Counted from the first letter of the stretch, positions 47,097 through 59,839 are shown. The stretch: DNA of 64,000 bases from Rosa chinensis (GCF_002994745.2 NC_037088.1:1741001-1805000), one strand, 5' to 3'. Notes: generated by a model from the sequence alone, not told the origin. Numbers and translations are program-made.

Positions 47097-48160
47097 ATGG
47101 GTGGCTCCAATGGCGTCAGGCTCTTTTACTCGCTCGCTCGCAGCTCCATTACCTCCGTATTTCTCTCCCTCCTTTATACAATCGATTACAAACTTGAATC
47201 ATTATCATTTTCATTCTAATTTCTTGAATTTGGATTGGTTTTAGGTATACGCCAGAGTGCTTGGAGGTGGTTATAGGACGTTTAACACTGGGATTTGCAA
47301 CAATTCCAGGGTTTTAGGAAACTCTTCTTCTACTACTACCACTACTACTGCCAGTAATGGTATGTCAAGCACACACCTTTTTTTTTTCCAGTTTTCTTTT
47401 TTCTTCAGTAGAAGGAAAAAAGAAGAAGAAAGAGTAGAGGTTCTTTCTCTTGCACAGTGGTGCTGTTGTTATTTTTGGAGACGCAAAGAATGTCTTGATG
47501 AAGAGATGCCTGCCTCTTCTTTAAATATATATCCAAACCAAAAAATGGAGGGAAGCCTTGAACTTTTTCTAGAGTAGGAAAGTGAACCTCTGCCATACCT
47601 TAATTCTCAAAATTATGATTAGTTTGGTTACCAAGATATCATGAATTTGGTTCCAAAGCTCAATGCAAATTTTAATTTTGGATTCATCCTTTCGATTTGA
47701 ATAACCAAACAGGGCATTATCAGCTAGTACCATTAAGGCATCACGGACCTGACAAAGAGGACCTTTAGATTTATATAAAGATTATTTTGTGTTTTCAAGC
47801 TGTGTTACTTTTGCTTCTCTTAGGAGCCATATTTTACTTTAAAGCTTTCCTTCCTTAATATCTATGAATCATTAGAGATTTGATTATAGAACTGGCAACT
47901 ATTTTTCATATCACCTACTTTTACACGTGGACTTCATAGTTTCTTTTGCTGGGGAATCCTACCATTCCAATTGTGTACGTTGCTTTTTGTTTGCGGAAGA
48001 TGAAGATCGATATATCTAAAGCTAGTATTTGTTTGATGCTGCAACTTTCTTCCGGATCGATCACTTGTGATGCATTCCAATTGGAATCCTAATTACCATA
48101 TTCCCATTTGACCCTTCCCTTTCTGTTTTGACAATGCAGGCCTTGTGCTACAGCAATAGG
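47097..48160 (+). CDS. Small three-exon gene, 64 residues, unknown function
   Basis: The exons are 47097-47156 (20 codons, then GT), 47245-47359 (after TTTTAG) and 48141-48160 (after TGCAG, ending Q-Q-stop). Phases join exactly and give 64 residues. The protein starts M-G-G-S-N-G-V-R-L-F-Y-S-L-A-R-S-S, a basic amphipathic stretch that looks like a mitochondrial presequence. It continues with V-Y-A-R-V-L-G-G-G-Y-R-T-F-N-T and a T-rich linker. It was not found as one ORF because its exons are short. The 780-bp second intron shows nothing else. The 3' UTR (from 48161) is cut by a CACTA-like end at 48231. It could also be the 5' end of a larger gene whose later exons I cannot see. Confidence 0.5.
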
Positions 48161-50260
48161 TGTTTGATCAAGGGCAAACCTGTCAGTTGATTGAACTCTG
48201 ATAAGTGTGTTCAAGGAACATCCCTTGATTCACTACAACAAAATTGGCTATAGGACACCATCAGTTAAGGGTGCTTAATAATGGCATAGGCCACTGTTTT
48301 CTTCATTAGCCACAATGCAGCCACCCATGCAATGTCAGTCCCCATTGCCCCAGTTTCTAATGCAGCATAGAACACCAATAAGTAATCGGTGGCAAAACTT
48401 TTAACTTGACAAACAATCTGTCACATCAAATATGTCTTGTCATTTGCCACCTCTTTCACACCAATTATAACATTAACTAGCAGCTTTTAGAATGGTGTCT
48501 AAATTGCTCATGCTGTTTTTAAAAAAGTGGCGCCAATTTGGCACCAAACAAGAGCTTTACATTTCTTTCCTGGCTCACAAATTCACAAAATGATTTGCAT
48601 TCCATTAAAATGTAATAACTAAACTATGAATTATCCATTGAATATCTGCAACGTATTGCTGTTCAAGTGCTATATTGAAACCATAAGTTATACATCATAT
48701 CAATAACAGATGGTGACACTTGGCACCTATATATTCTCGACCGAGTGCAACACGCTCAATGCAAATATTTTGGAGCCAGTGAAATGTAATACGTTGCATT
48801 ATGTCCTCGGATAATCTTCAAGCTCACTCTGCAGACAGTGAAATGCACATCAGATTGTAGCAGCTAATTAAGTAGAGGCAAAACTAAACATTACTAGACC
48901 ATATTGGATAACATGGAACAAAGAACAAATGATAATAAATGTAATACATAACTGAGAGGAAAGAGTGGGTAACAATATGAACAAAAATTAGCTGACGACA
49001 ACATGAACATGGTTTCATATAAGAACCATTCTTTTTTCAAATATAAGCATGAACCTTCTTGATCCCAGCAGAGTAACAAGCTAACAATTAATCAAGTGTT
49101 GTGTTCAAGCTTTAACTAATCTATAACCCTACAGCCTCCTCATCTTTATTCACTCTTTTTCTGGTTTGGTTCCAATAGCAAAGTTCTTTATAAGCTTGTC
49201 AAATACAAAGCCAAAAAACAGTGAAGAGCAAATAAAATAAAATCCAACGTCATAATTATGTATATCGGAAATCCAAAAGCTTAAAGGATAGGAGAAATTC
49301 TAAAAGGACACAGTTTGTAGCAACAAAGAGCACACAATAACATTCTATTATATGAGTACCTGATAAAATTTATCTGCATCATCGTAGGGTACGGAAGTGA
49401 AGAAACTTTAACCCTTTCAATATTAAAGGAGTACTTGTTAGAATTTGGTAATTGAGGAGATCAAAAGGTATCTGGGTAAATCAATACAAATTTAACTGCA
49501 CTACTCAAAAACCTTCAATGGGACTACCATGTCGTAGAATATTGAATATTCAAACAAAGTAAACCAAAAAAAAAAAATCTCCGTTCAGTTGGTAATAACA
49601 AAACTGTTGCGAAATCAGGGTAACAAATAAAATTGAACCCAAATAATAATCAGACAATTTCAGAACAATAGGAATAAATAGGAGAATCCCAAAATGTTAA
49701 AAGACATAGTGGCATTGAAACCAACTCCCACTGAACATATAGATCATTACACTCCTAGATATATCTACGGCTAACTATACAACACAATGCCCAAGAACCA
49801 GAAAATTGCCAAAAAATTGAGAATTTTAGTGACTTCAAATTGGCTCCTATTGCTGGAACCTCTAACGGCCATGTTCTAAAACTCTGATCACACACTTAGA
49901 TAAAATTTAGATGTTGAAAACATGAAAAACTAAATATATAAATTTTTGGCAGCATACCTCTTCAAATATGACTCATAAACTTTTGATGCGGCGGCTTCAA
50001 ACTACGTTTCCTACATTGCAAAAACATTGAACTTAACTATTATATTCTCATGCACAATTGACTCTACTCTATGGATTCAGGAAAATCCTCGCTGTGTAGA
50101 TTTAATGCGTCAACACTGAATACAAGTTTTATAACACGTTTATCAATTGCTTTGCTGGATGATGTTTACCTTTATGCATCACACTAGAAAATGTGAATGC
50201 TGACTAAAACAACGCAACAATAGCAACTGGAAAAACAATGATTGTGATACCTTGGCTGTT

Positions 50261-51090
50261 TGTAAGTATATTGGGCTATTACCATTCAATGCATGATTTC
50301 CCATTGTCACAAGGAAAACTGAGCTTCAAGGAAACAAAGAGGAAGATAAGATCAAGCAAAATTGATTCACTGATCTTGAGTTTAATATATATTCATTCCA
50401 AATCATGTTGCACAATTTAAATTGATCTACATGTCTATTAAATTGATTTGGTGCATTTTGCATTAAAGATTTTTTACATGCATAACAAATAAACAGGAAA
50501 CATTGATTTCAGTTTTTGATATCTTTCTATATCTATCTTATTTGATGATTAAAGAAAAGATTTGTTTGAGGGGGAGTTTTCCTCCAGTATAAAAGGTTTC
50601 GAAACTAATACAAGTTTAGGGTTTTTGGTCTTATGCATAAAAACGTTGTTCACACTTGAACCATGAGGTTTTGTCAAAAATCATTTTTTCTGAAAACTCT
50701 CGTTATTTTGTTTCATGTTTCTCTTGTCTAGTCCAGTACTTTCATAAGTCATTCTCAAAGATCAGTGAGACATTTAGAACAAGGAAGATCAGTTGCTTGA
50801 TTAGAGTTGATGAATTTACAATCAATGTTAGATCAGTTGTAAATCAAGTTAGCATTTGTTGCTTAGTGAATGTGTTTGTTATGAACAACACAACTTGTAT
50901 ACAGTAAACTCATTTGATTCATATTGGATTGATCTTTCGTGTTGGCTACGTGAAAAGCCACGCAGTGAAGTTTCCTCAGTGGAGAGGTTTACACTGCGTT
51001 AGCAATTTCTGTGTTCCTCTTGATATAGTAATTTCTTGGTTAAGTTGTTCTATCGATTATAGCACAATATCATTCTGTTTGGTATTTTCA
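50261..51090 (+). repeat. 5' LTR of the SIRE-like Copia
   Basis: 830 bp, TGTAAGTATA to GTATTTTCA. ccagtataaaagg (about 50595) is a likely TATA box. Confidence 0.95.
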
Positions 51091-51138
51091 TTTGGCATCA
51101 AAGCGGGTTCTAGATTATTCTAGTAGATCGCAGGGACG

Positions 51139-53205
51139 ATGGAACAACATCGAGATAGGGCTGCTGGTGGATCTGTTAATAGTCCTCCATGGTTTGATGG
51201 AGGATGTGAAAAGTATACTCAATGAAAGATATACATGAAATCATACTTGTATGCGCAAGATGAACATGTATGGAACATTGTGGAAAATGGCTGGAAGACA
51301 CCAACAATTCCAGCTAAAGGCGAGGGCTCATCGGTCTCTATTCCTAAGCCACGGAAGGACTGGACTGAAGTAGAAGTACGTGATCTTCAAGCTGACTTCA
51401 AAGCAAAAAATAGCATTTTCACTGCTCTCTCTGAACGTGAAAAGCTAAGGATTAGTCACTGCGACACTGCAAAACAAGCTTGGGATCTGTTACAGACTAC
51501 ATATGAAGGAAACAAAAAGGTACGTGCACAAAAACTGCAAGGTTTGATTTATGAATTTGAAACTATGGCCATGGGAGATGATGAAACCGTGGATGACTTT
51601 CATGGTAGAATCCTAAAGATTACTAGTCAATGTCGTAGTCTAGGTGCCCCTTTTGATGAAGATAAGGTTGTCAAGAAAATACTTAGAGCCTTACCAGAAA
51701 AGTTTCACTCTAAAGTCACTAGTATTGAGGACTCTTTTGACATTGATGAATACCCTTTGGATGAACTCATTGGAAATCTGAAAACTTATGAACTAAGACT
51801 AAAACCTGAAAAGAAATCCAAAGGTGTGGCTTTCAAGGCTGTGAAAGGGAAAGAAGAGGAAGATGAACCACTTGATCTTGCTCTTCTGACCAAAGAGTTC
51901 AAAAAATTTCTTAGAAATAAATCCTCCTCTCAAAGTTTCAATGCTCCCAAGAAAAATTTTGTTAACAATGATAACAACGTGAAAGGAAATTTTAGAGCAA
52001 ATAAATCTAGAAAAATAAAATGCTATGAATGTGGTGGCTATGGCCATATTTCTACTGATTGTGGTAATAGGAAGCATGGAAATAGCAACAATAAATCCCT
52101 CCTCTCGACATGGAGTGATGATGAACATCAGGAGGTCGAAAATGTTGCCTTCGTGTCGTCTCTTTCACTTGAATCTGAAAGTGATGAAGAATTCTCAGAT
52201 GATGAGACCAATGTCCGCTGCAAACAACTCTAAAAAGCTTCAAAAGCCACATTAATAAAAAATGCAGGTTTGGAGGATGAAATTATGTTGCTAAAAGCTA
52301 AAAATGAGAAGTTGGAACTTGTATGGAGGACTTCTCAAAACACTTGGGAACAAGAAAGGAACAAACTCATTGAAGAGCTGCAGAACTCACAAAGTGACAA
52401 AAGTTCCCAAACCTGGAAGATACAATGTGCTGAACTGAAGAACAAAATCAAGATTCTTGAACTTAAGGTAAAAGGACAACATGCTCTAAACTTAAATTTA
52501 CTAACTGAAAATGAATCATTGCAGAAAGAGCTGAAGTCCACTCAAGAGAAGTTCACAAAGTTTGAGATAAGCTCTGCAACAGCATCTAGGTTGTTCAACT
52601 CCGGAAAAGCCCACCACGATACATTCGGACTTGGATATTCTGGAGAAAACTCCAAAGGCACACACTTTGTGAGAGAATCCAATTCGGAAGTGGAGAAAGG
52701 TGATCCAAGCACCCAAGTCATCAAGGACACTATCACAAGGGCTGACAAGGAACCAAAATCCTCTCAGAAAGTCACTCATGCAAGGATGAATCAGATGTTT
52801 CCGACTGATCATAACAGGTATGCAACTCTTAAGTCTTTTATTCCTACATGTCATTACTATGGTAAATTAGGACATATCAGACCAAGATGTAATGAGAGAC
52901 TTAAGTCAATTCCATCTGGTGAGGAAAAGCTATTTGTAAAATCTTTACATTGTGAACTTAAAGAGCAGAAAGAGCTTATCAACAAATTGGCTAACCTGAT
53001 TTCTAAAGCAAACATGCAGAATAGAGATAAACCTGTCTGGATTAGAAAGGACTTGAATAATCAGCGTTCTAATCACTCTGATTCTACTGACTCTATTAGT
53101 GATATCTGTCTCATGACAAGTGTAAGTACAGGTAATTCTTCAACATATATTGAGGCAACCTGCCTGGTAGCACTCACTGCCTTGGCTGACAAGCGAAAGG
53201 ATTTC
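51139..53205 (+). pseudogene. gag region of the SIRE-like Copia, with stops
   Basis: The ATG at 51139 opens the frame. UBN2-type gag text follows (D-L-Q-A-D-F-K-A-K-N-S-I-F…A-W-D-L-L-Q-T-T-Y-E-G), then a zinc knuckle C-Y-E-C-G-G-Y-G-H-I-S-T-D-C (about 52020-52061) and a long Lys/Glu-rich coiled-coil region (about 52270-52570). A second knuckle-like motif C-H-Y-Y-G-K-L-G-H-I-R-P-R-C (about 52850-52892) has lost one Cys. In-frame stops occur at 51223 (TGA) and 52231 (TAA), and TGA at 53206 separates this part from protease. Gag proteins form the particle that holds the RNA. This copy needs proteins supplied by other elements. Confidence 0.88.
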
Positions 53206-53208
53206 TGA

Positions 53209-56200
53209 TATGTGGACAGTGGTTGCTCAAGACACATGACTGGAGATAAAGCTTGGTTTATCTCATTCAAAGATGAAAGCACTACTGGTTCAGTGACTTT
53301 TGGCGATGGAAGAAAAGCGAAAATACTTGCACTAGGAACAATCAATACTCCTGGAATCCCTAATCTAAAAAATGTTTTGTATGTAGAGGGTTTGACTGCC
53401 AATCTAATAAGTGTTAGTCACTTGGCTGATGATTATGAGGATGTTTGGTTCAACAAGCAAAGATGTGTGATTCTCGATAAAAAGGGAGAAAATGTTATGA
53501 GAGGTAAGAGATCTTCAGATAATTGTTATCACATTCAATCTAATGAATCTCTAAATGTACAAGATTGCTTGTCTATGAGATCTGCCGAAGAAACCTTCGA
53601 ATTATGGCACAGAAGATTGGGACATGTAAACTATCAGGACCTACTCAAATTATCCACTAAGCAGTGTGTCAGAGGTCTACCAGCACTAAGTGGTAAGACC
53701 GACAAGATATGTGGAGAATGCAAAATCGGTAAGCAAGCCAGATCTCCTCATAAAATAATAAACGCTGTCACTACCACAAGAGTATTGGAACTATTGCATA
53801 TGGACCTTATGGGACCAGCTCAAACAGAAAGCATTGGAGGTAAGAAATACATACTTGTGATCGTTGATGATTTCTCCAGGTACACTTGGGTTAATTTCCT
53901 AAGAGACAAAGCTGAAACCTTTGAATCATTCAAGGGTTTAAATCAAAGAATAAAAATTGAAAAACAGTTCACAAACATGTGCTTAGTAAGAGTAAGGTCA
54001 GATAATGGAACTGAGTTTAGAAATGCTGCTTTTGCTAACTACTTTCATGAGTTAGGTGTTTCCCATGAGTTCTCAACCCCGATCACTCCACAACAAATGG
54101 AATAGTTGAGCGCAAAAATAGAGTGCTGTTAGACATGGCAAGAGTAATGCTGCATTCTGCTGGTCTAAGCTCGAACTTTTGGGCTGAGGCAGTCAGTACT
54201 GCATGTTACACCATCAATAGAGTTTTCTTGAGATTTGGAACTGACCAAACAGCTTATGAGTTGTGGAAAGGTAAGAAACCAAACATAAACCACCTTCGTG
54301 TGTTCGGATGCCCATGCTACATATTAAGAGATCGAGAGCAACTCGGAAAATTTGATGCTCGAAGCGATGATGGTATCTTCCTTGGATATTTAATTAATAG
54401 TCGGGCATATAGAGTCTATAACAAAAGAACCAGGATTGTTATGGAATCTATTAACGTGTCTATTGATGATTACTACATTAGACAGGAGGAAGCTTTTGCA
54501 GAAACATCGCCTACTCTCAGATCAAATTCATAATACACATCAACTACTGATGAACAGGATGAAAATGCAGACAACATCTTCGAGCCAGCTCCGCAAGTGA
54601 AAAGAGGGTTCAAGCAAGTTCAAAAGGATCATTCTCGTCAAGATATTCTTGGACAAATCTCAGATGGTCTCAAAACCAGAAGCCAAACTGCTCCACAGGT
54701 AAGTGTAGATGAGGTAAGACGAGGTAATGCTTTACTTTGTTTTATTACAGAAAATCAAATAGCGATGAATGTCATATCTCAGTGTGGTTTTGTCTCCCTA
54801 ATTGAACCAAAGAATATCAAGGAAGCTCTACTAGATGATGACTAGATTAGTGCTATGCAGGAAGAATTAAATCAATTCACTAGGAATGATGTGTGGTACT
54901 TGGTACCAAGACCTAGAAACTGTAATGTAATAGGCACTAAGTGGATTTTCAGAAATAAAAGTGATGAAAAAGGAAATGTAATCAGAAACAAAGCCAGACT
55001 AGTAGCACAAGGTTACTCACAGATTGAAGGTCTCGACTTTGATGAAACTTTTGCCCCTGTTGCTAGATTAGAATCAGTGAGATTGCTTTTGTCTGTTGCT
55101 TGTCACCTAAGATTCAAACTGTTTCAAATGGATGTCAAAACTGCCTTTCTGAATGGTGTGTTGCAGGAAGAAGTCTATGTGGAACAACCTCAAGGTTTCA
55201 AAGATCCACATAATCTAAATCATGTTTATAGACTCAAGAAAGCTCTGTATGGTTTGAAACAGGCTCCACGAGCCTAGTATGAAAGACTTTCCACTCATCT
55301 GGTGGGAAAAGGATATACAAGAGGATCAATTGATAAAACATTGTTTGTAAAACTAGTGAAAAATGATCTTATCATAGCTCAGGTGTATGTTGATGACATT
55401 GTTTTTGGCTCTACATCTAAATATCTTGTCAATGAATTTCAATCTGTCATGGAAAGTGAATTTGAAATGAGCATGTGTGGTGAACTAACCTTCTTCCTTG
55501 GACTGCAAGTAAAGCAACTTGATGCAGGTATTTTTCTCTCTCAAACCAAATATGCTGAAAATCTCATCAAGAAATTTGGCCTCGAATCCAAGAAAGCTGT
55601 TGCAAATCCCATGAGCACAACCACAAAGCTGAGCGAAGATTCAAATGGAAAATCAATCGACTCGACTCTCTATAGAAGCATGATTGGCAGCTTGCTATAT
55701 CTCACTGCTAGTCGACCTGATATTTCATACAGTGTGGGAGTGTGTGCTCGATTTCAAGCAAATCCCAAAGAATCACACTTGGAAGCTGTCAAGAGAATCA
55801 TTCGATATGTTTCAGGTACACTCAACTGTGGCATTTTCTATACCTTTGAAACTAACGTGGAAGTTGCAGGGTATTCTGATGCTGACTGGGGAGGAAACTT
55901 AAAGGATAGAAAAAGCACTTCTAGAGGCTGTTTCTTCATTGGGAACAACCTTGTTGCCTGGCACAGCAAGAAACAAAATTGTATTTCTCTATCTACTGCT
56001 GAAGCTGAATATATTGCTGCTGGGAGCTGCTGTACTCAAATGCTCTGGATGAAACAAATGCTCAAGGATTACAGCTTCTCTCAAGGTAAGTTATCCATCT
56101 TCTGTGATAATACAAGTGCCATCAATATCACAAAAAATCCTATTCAACACTCTCGAACAAAACACATTGATCTTTGCTATCACTTTATTAGAGATTTGGT

Positions 56201-56330
56201 TGAGCAGAATATACTTGAGTTAAGTTTTGTGCCCACTGAAAGTCAACTTGCTGATTTGTTCACTAAGCCTCTTGACACTGCTTGGTTTGAGATGTTAAGG
56301 AATGCTTTGGGGATATGTTCTAAGTATTAA
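53209..56330 (+). pseudogene. pol region of the SIRE-like Copia (protease, integrase, RT, RNase H)
   Basis: Protease D-S-G-C-S-R-H-M (53212-53238) comes first. Integrase has the zinc region H-R-R-L-G-H…C-G-E-C-K (about 53607-53723) and core D-L-M-G-P / D-N-G-T-E-F. A one-base frameshift lies near 54090, at the end of the integrase core. RT keeps [17 protein letters not shown] and Y-V-D-D (55390). RNase H keeps S-D-A-D-W-G-G and S-T-A-E-A-E-Y. The last ORF, 55302-56330, is open for 342 codons. In-frame stops are at 54531 (TAA), 54843 (TAG) and 55275 (TAG). All catalytic residues noted are present, so the damage is limited to nonsense and frame errors. Confidence 0.92.
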
Positions 56331-57566
56331 GGCACTCAAATGTTTGTCCACTGTTGAGAGAGAACATTGTGATCTTAGTATCCCTTGACCAATGTCATTA
56401 GTGACTTGTACATATAATCTGGACATTGTTGTCATGTCTTATTCTGGACAAATATTGTGTACTCATGGTTCGTATCTTAGTCAGTTAATTCTCTTATGCA
56501 CTTTCACTTATAGCCTATGTGGTGGCATGCTCCTTGTTTACTATCGAAAGAGGTTCAGTGAAATAGGTGAACTAATTACAATGCTCAAATGATTCATTCC
56601 CTCTTCTCAAAGTAATTAGGTCCTAGTTGTGGTGAACTTTCTAGGATTCATAAGAAACGAGAATGGATAATTCTATCCTATCTCTCCTAGTAATCTGGCC
56701 TTAGTTGTGGTGAACTTTCTAAGGTTTGTAAGAAACGAGTTGGTGAGTGATCTGTGCATGAAAAATAAAGTAATGCAGACAACTACTCGAGACTCTCTCC
56801 ATGGAGCATCCTTGTTATGTTTAGTACCCTAAGAACATCTGTTCTGGGAGTTACTTAGAAGAGTCTTGTTACATGAGTTCTAATTGTCACTACATAAAAG
56901 AAGTCTATGACTCAAATACCATACGAGCTTGGGAACAATGTTTCCTAATCCTTCTAAGGAGATATCATGAGCTTAGTTCACATGGTTAGTTCTCTTACTT
57001 CACTCCTTCTCTCTTTCACTAAACTTGTTTCTAAGCCCCACATATTGGTTCTACTCATTTTTATCACAGGTTTACTCCCTAAGATTTGAATATGAGTACC
57101 AATTCATTTTGTTGATAGAATACATCATGCTTCGTGCTCTGAACTATGTTCCTTTCACTACGAGATTTGTGCTCTCTGTGATTAAACTATGCTATATTTT
57201 CTCTCTTCAATATGCCAACTGCATTCATTGCCTTGATACTTAGCAAAGGAAACGATCATGTGATATAATTGCAGATTCTTGAAATATTTTTGTCTCTTCG
57301 TTTTCCTTCCTTGATTGTCATCTGGTTGCACTTAAATTGCTTATTGATTAAGCCTATGTTGAGGGGGAGAAATAAATTGCATGTGTGTATCTCGGAGAAT
57401 TAAATTGTCATAATTCCTCTTCCCTTTGAGACGCTATCCCAATCGGTGTGTTCTTTGGTTTTCCCTAAACCTACTGCTTCAATCTATATAGCCTCTCTTG
57501 TCTCTCTCGGATTTTACTCTTGGTTGTCTCTGTGTGCAGGCTCTTTCAAAAACTATTTCTATCACC
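56331..57566 (+). other. Long spacer between pol and the 3' ORF
   Basis: About 1.2 kb without a convincing ORF. It has two related blocks, agtaat(t)agg/tctgg(t)cct(t)agttgtggtgaactttcta, at about 56610-56670 and 56690-56735. A pyrimidine-rich stretch ending tctctgtgtgcag (57528-57540) is a good splice acceptor for a spliced 3'-ORF mRNA. Confidence 0.5.
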
Positions 57567-58046
57567 ATGGTTCGCACAAAATTCACTCCTCGCCTTGGTG
57601 GACACCGGCGACGTCCTCCTCCAGAGGAAGGGCGTCAGGCCGCTGCAAGGGACGGCATTCTCCATCCTGGCATGCAACGTGAATGCAGTCGCACTCCTCC
57701 TCCTCCTCTTCGTCAATCTCCATCCCCTGATCCCTCTCGGTCCTCCTCTCTTCGGGATGCTATCCTCGTGGCTGATTGGAGAATAGCCTGTCTCACAACT
57801 GATATGGATGACATGCACTCTCTCCTCGTTCGCACCAACCATACTCTCAGGGAAGTCCTCAAGGAAATCCGCAACATGCAGCGCCACCCTCCCAGGTTTG
57901 ACGCTCCTGGTCCGTCCATGCATGTCCCGGAGGCCAATGAACAAGAAGAAAGCAAAGGTTCCATGGACACCGAGGAGTATCAGGACATAGTGACCAAACT
58001 GCTGGAGGAGTTTGATGTTCCTTCCCATTCAAAGGGGGAGAAGTAA
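57567..58046 (+). CDS. Extra 3' ORF of the SIRE-like Copia (env-like position)
   Basis: The ATG at 57567 in CACCATGG is an excellent plant start. The ORF of 159 codons is intact, although gag-pol carries seven lesions. An upstream in-frame ATG at 57498 is less likely, because a splice acceptor lies between the two (57538-57540). The protein is basic and proline rich at the N-terminus (T-P-R-L-G-G-H-R-R-R-P-P-P, then P-S-P-D-P-S-R-S-S). A helical segment follows (D-M-D-D-M-H-S-L-L-V-R-T-N-H-T-L-R-E-V), then an acidic tail. It has no signal peptide or membrane segment, so it is not a classical envelope protein. SIRE-lineage elements carry an ORF at this place whose role is unknown. Confidence 0.6.
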   Translation: MVRTKFTPRLGGHRRRPPPEEGRQAAARDGILHPGMQRECSRTPPPPLRQSPSPDPSRSSSLRDAILVADWRIACLTTDMDDMHSLLVRTNHTLREVLKEIRNMQRHPPRFDAPGPSMHVPEANEQEESKGSMDTEEYQDIVTKLLEEFDVPSHSKGEK

Positions 58047-58325
58047 TTTCCATTTTCTTCTTTTCTGTCTCTGCATTTAAATTTTTTCATGAACAATAGT
58101 TGTTTTTGTTTTTGGGTTTGTAAGTGCATAAGCACAGATATTTTTGGGATGCTTTTTGTTATTTAATTTTATTTTGATAACTTGGATTTGGAAAAGGATG
58201 GAAACTGATTCCTTAATCCAAGTAGCACTCTTTGTTTAGTGATTAGTGTTTATCTGTGAAAACTAACATGCAGGGCAAAAAGATGAAAAATCATGTGTTG
58301 AATGGGAATGCCCAAAGGGGGAGAT

Positions 58326-59154
58326 TGTAAGTATATTGGGCTATTACCATTCAATGCATGATTTCCCATTGTCACAAGGAAAACTGAGCTTCAAGGAAAC
58401 AAAGAGGAAGATAAGATCAAGCAAAATTGATTCACTGATCTTGAGTTTAATATATATTCATTCCAAATCATGTTGCACAATTTAAATTGATCTACATGTC
58501 TATTAAATTGATTTGGTGCATTTTGCATTAAAGATTTTTTACATGCATAATAAATAAACATGAAACATTGATTTCAGTTTTTGATATCTTTCTATATCTA
58601 TCTTATTTGATGATTGAAGAAAAGATTTGTTTGAGGGGGAGTTTTCCTCCAGTATAAAAGGTTTCGAAACTAATACAAGTTTAGGGTTTTTGGTCTTATG
58701 CATAAAAACGTTGTTCACACTTGAACCATGAGGTTTTGTCAAAAATCATTTTTTCTGAAAACTCTAGTTATTTTGTTTCATGTTTCTCTTGTCTAGTCCA
58801 GTACTTTCATAAATCATTCTCAAAGATCAGTGAGACATTTAGAACAAGGAAGATCAGTTGCTTGATTAGAGTTGATGAATTTACAATCAATGTTAGATCA
58901 GTTGTAAATCAAGTTAGCATTTGTTGCTTAGTGAATGTGTTTGTTATGAACAACACAACTTGTATACAGTAAACTCATTTGATTCATATTGGATTGATCT
59001 TTCGTGTTGGCTACGTTAAAAGCCACGCAGTGAAGTTTCCTAGTGGAGAGGTTTACACTGCGTTAGCAATTTCTATGTTCCTCTTGATATAGTAATTTCT
59101 TGGTTAAGTTGTTCTATCGATTATAGCACAATATCATTCTGTTTGGTATTTTCA
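58326..59154 (+). repeat. 3' LTR of the SIRE-like Copia
   Basis: 829 bp, one base shorter than the 5' LTR (a deletion at tttccta near 59040). Otherwise only a handful of substitutions. Confidence 0.95.
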
Positions 59155-59839
59155 CTGTTATTTTACTCTCTCTATATATTTGCAAAATCACCACTTATGG
59201 GTCAAACGAAGAAATTAGCATAAAACAGAGAAATTTGTTAAGGCATGGAGAAAGCATACACATAACCAGTCTTACTCTGTTAACATCAAGAAAATGAATT
59301 TCGGAGCACATTCATGTGGATCTGGAGAAACTTGAAACATGGTGGTGGCGCGTGTGATGAACTCTAGTGACGGCGATGGATAGTGACACGACCATATGGG
59401 TTTTGTAGATCGGCTCACCCCGAACCATTGGTGTAGACAGTGTCGCAAGCATATTTAAGGTGACAGTGGATCCGGCATCCGTAGATTATTTCAAATAGAG
59501 GAAGAAATGGAGATGAAGAGGGATTATCTGCATTTCGAAAGCTCTCTTCAAAGACCCACTCACCCACATCAAATTCAGTCCTTTTAACTAACATTGGGGT
59601 TAAAAGGGTAAATACCAGCAACAGAAAGTGTGCCACACACTCTAGTTATCGATTATTATATCGAAGTTGTATGAAAAACTAAAGTATTAAATTGAAATAA
59701 AGTAATTGGGCACTGAAGTTCAGTGACATTTCCATAACAATACACCGATTCATCCCAACCGTGTCATACTATTATGTAAGAGCACCAACCCAAATTGGCG
59801 TGCCCAAGTCGGTGCCCTCTGGCCTGTTTTCTAGTAGTG

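Larger units (their letters stand above)
50261..59154 (+). mobile_element. SIRE-like Copia retrotransposon, young but with broken gag-pol
   Basis: Two LTRs of about 830 bp (50261-51090 and 58326-59154) differ at about eight sites by eye (about 99% identity). The target duplication CTGTT is at 50256-50260 and 59155-59159. A degenerate initiator-Met primer site (TGGCATCAAAGC, 51092-51103) follows the left LTR. AAAGGGGGAGA (58314-58324) precedes the right one. gag-pol covers 51139-56330, and a further ORF lies at 57567-58046 before the polypurine tract. Large LTRs, a long gag with coiled coil and an extra 3' ORF are features of the SIRE/Maximus lineage. Confidence 0.95.
48231..59839. mobile_element. 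Probable non-autonomous CACTA element, split by a nested Copia
   Basis: The left end CACTACAACAAAATTGGC and the right end, read inverted, CACTACTAGAAAACAGGC agree over about 23 of the first 32 bases. This includes the CACTA tip and a GGxCACC block. The 3-bp flanks are ATT (48228-48230) and CTT (59840-59842), so the target duplication is imperfect. Without the Copia element the shell is about 2.7 kb. It contains ggcgccaatttggcacc-type inverted blocks near the ends and no transposase. About 48540-50255 has no recognisable gene. Confidence 0.45.
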
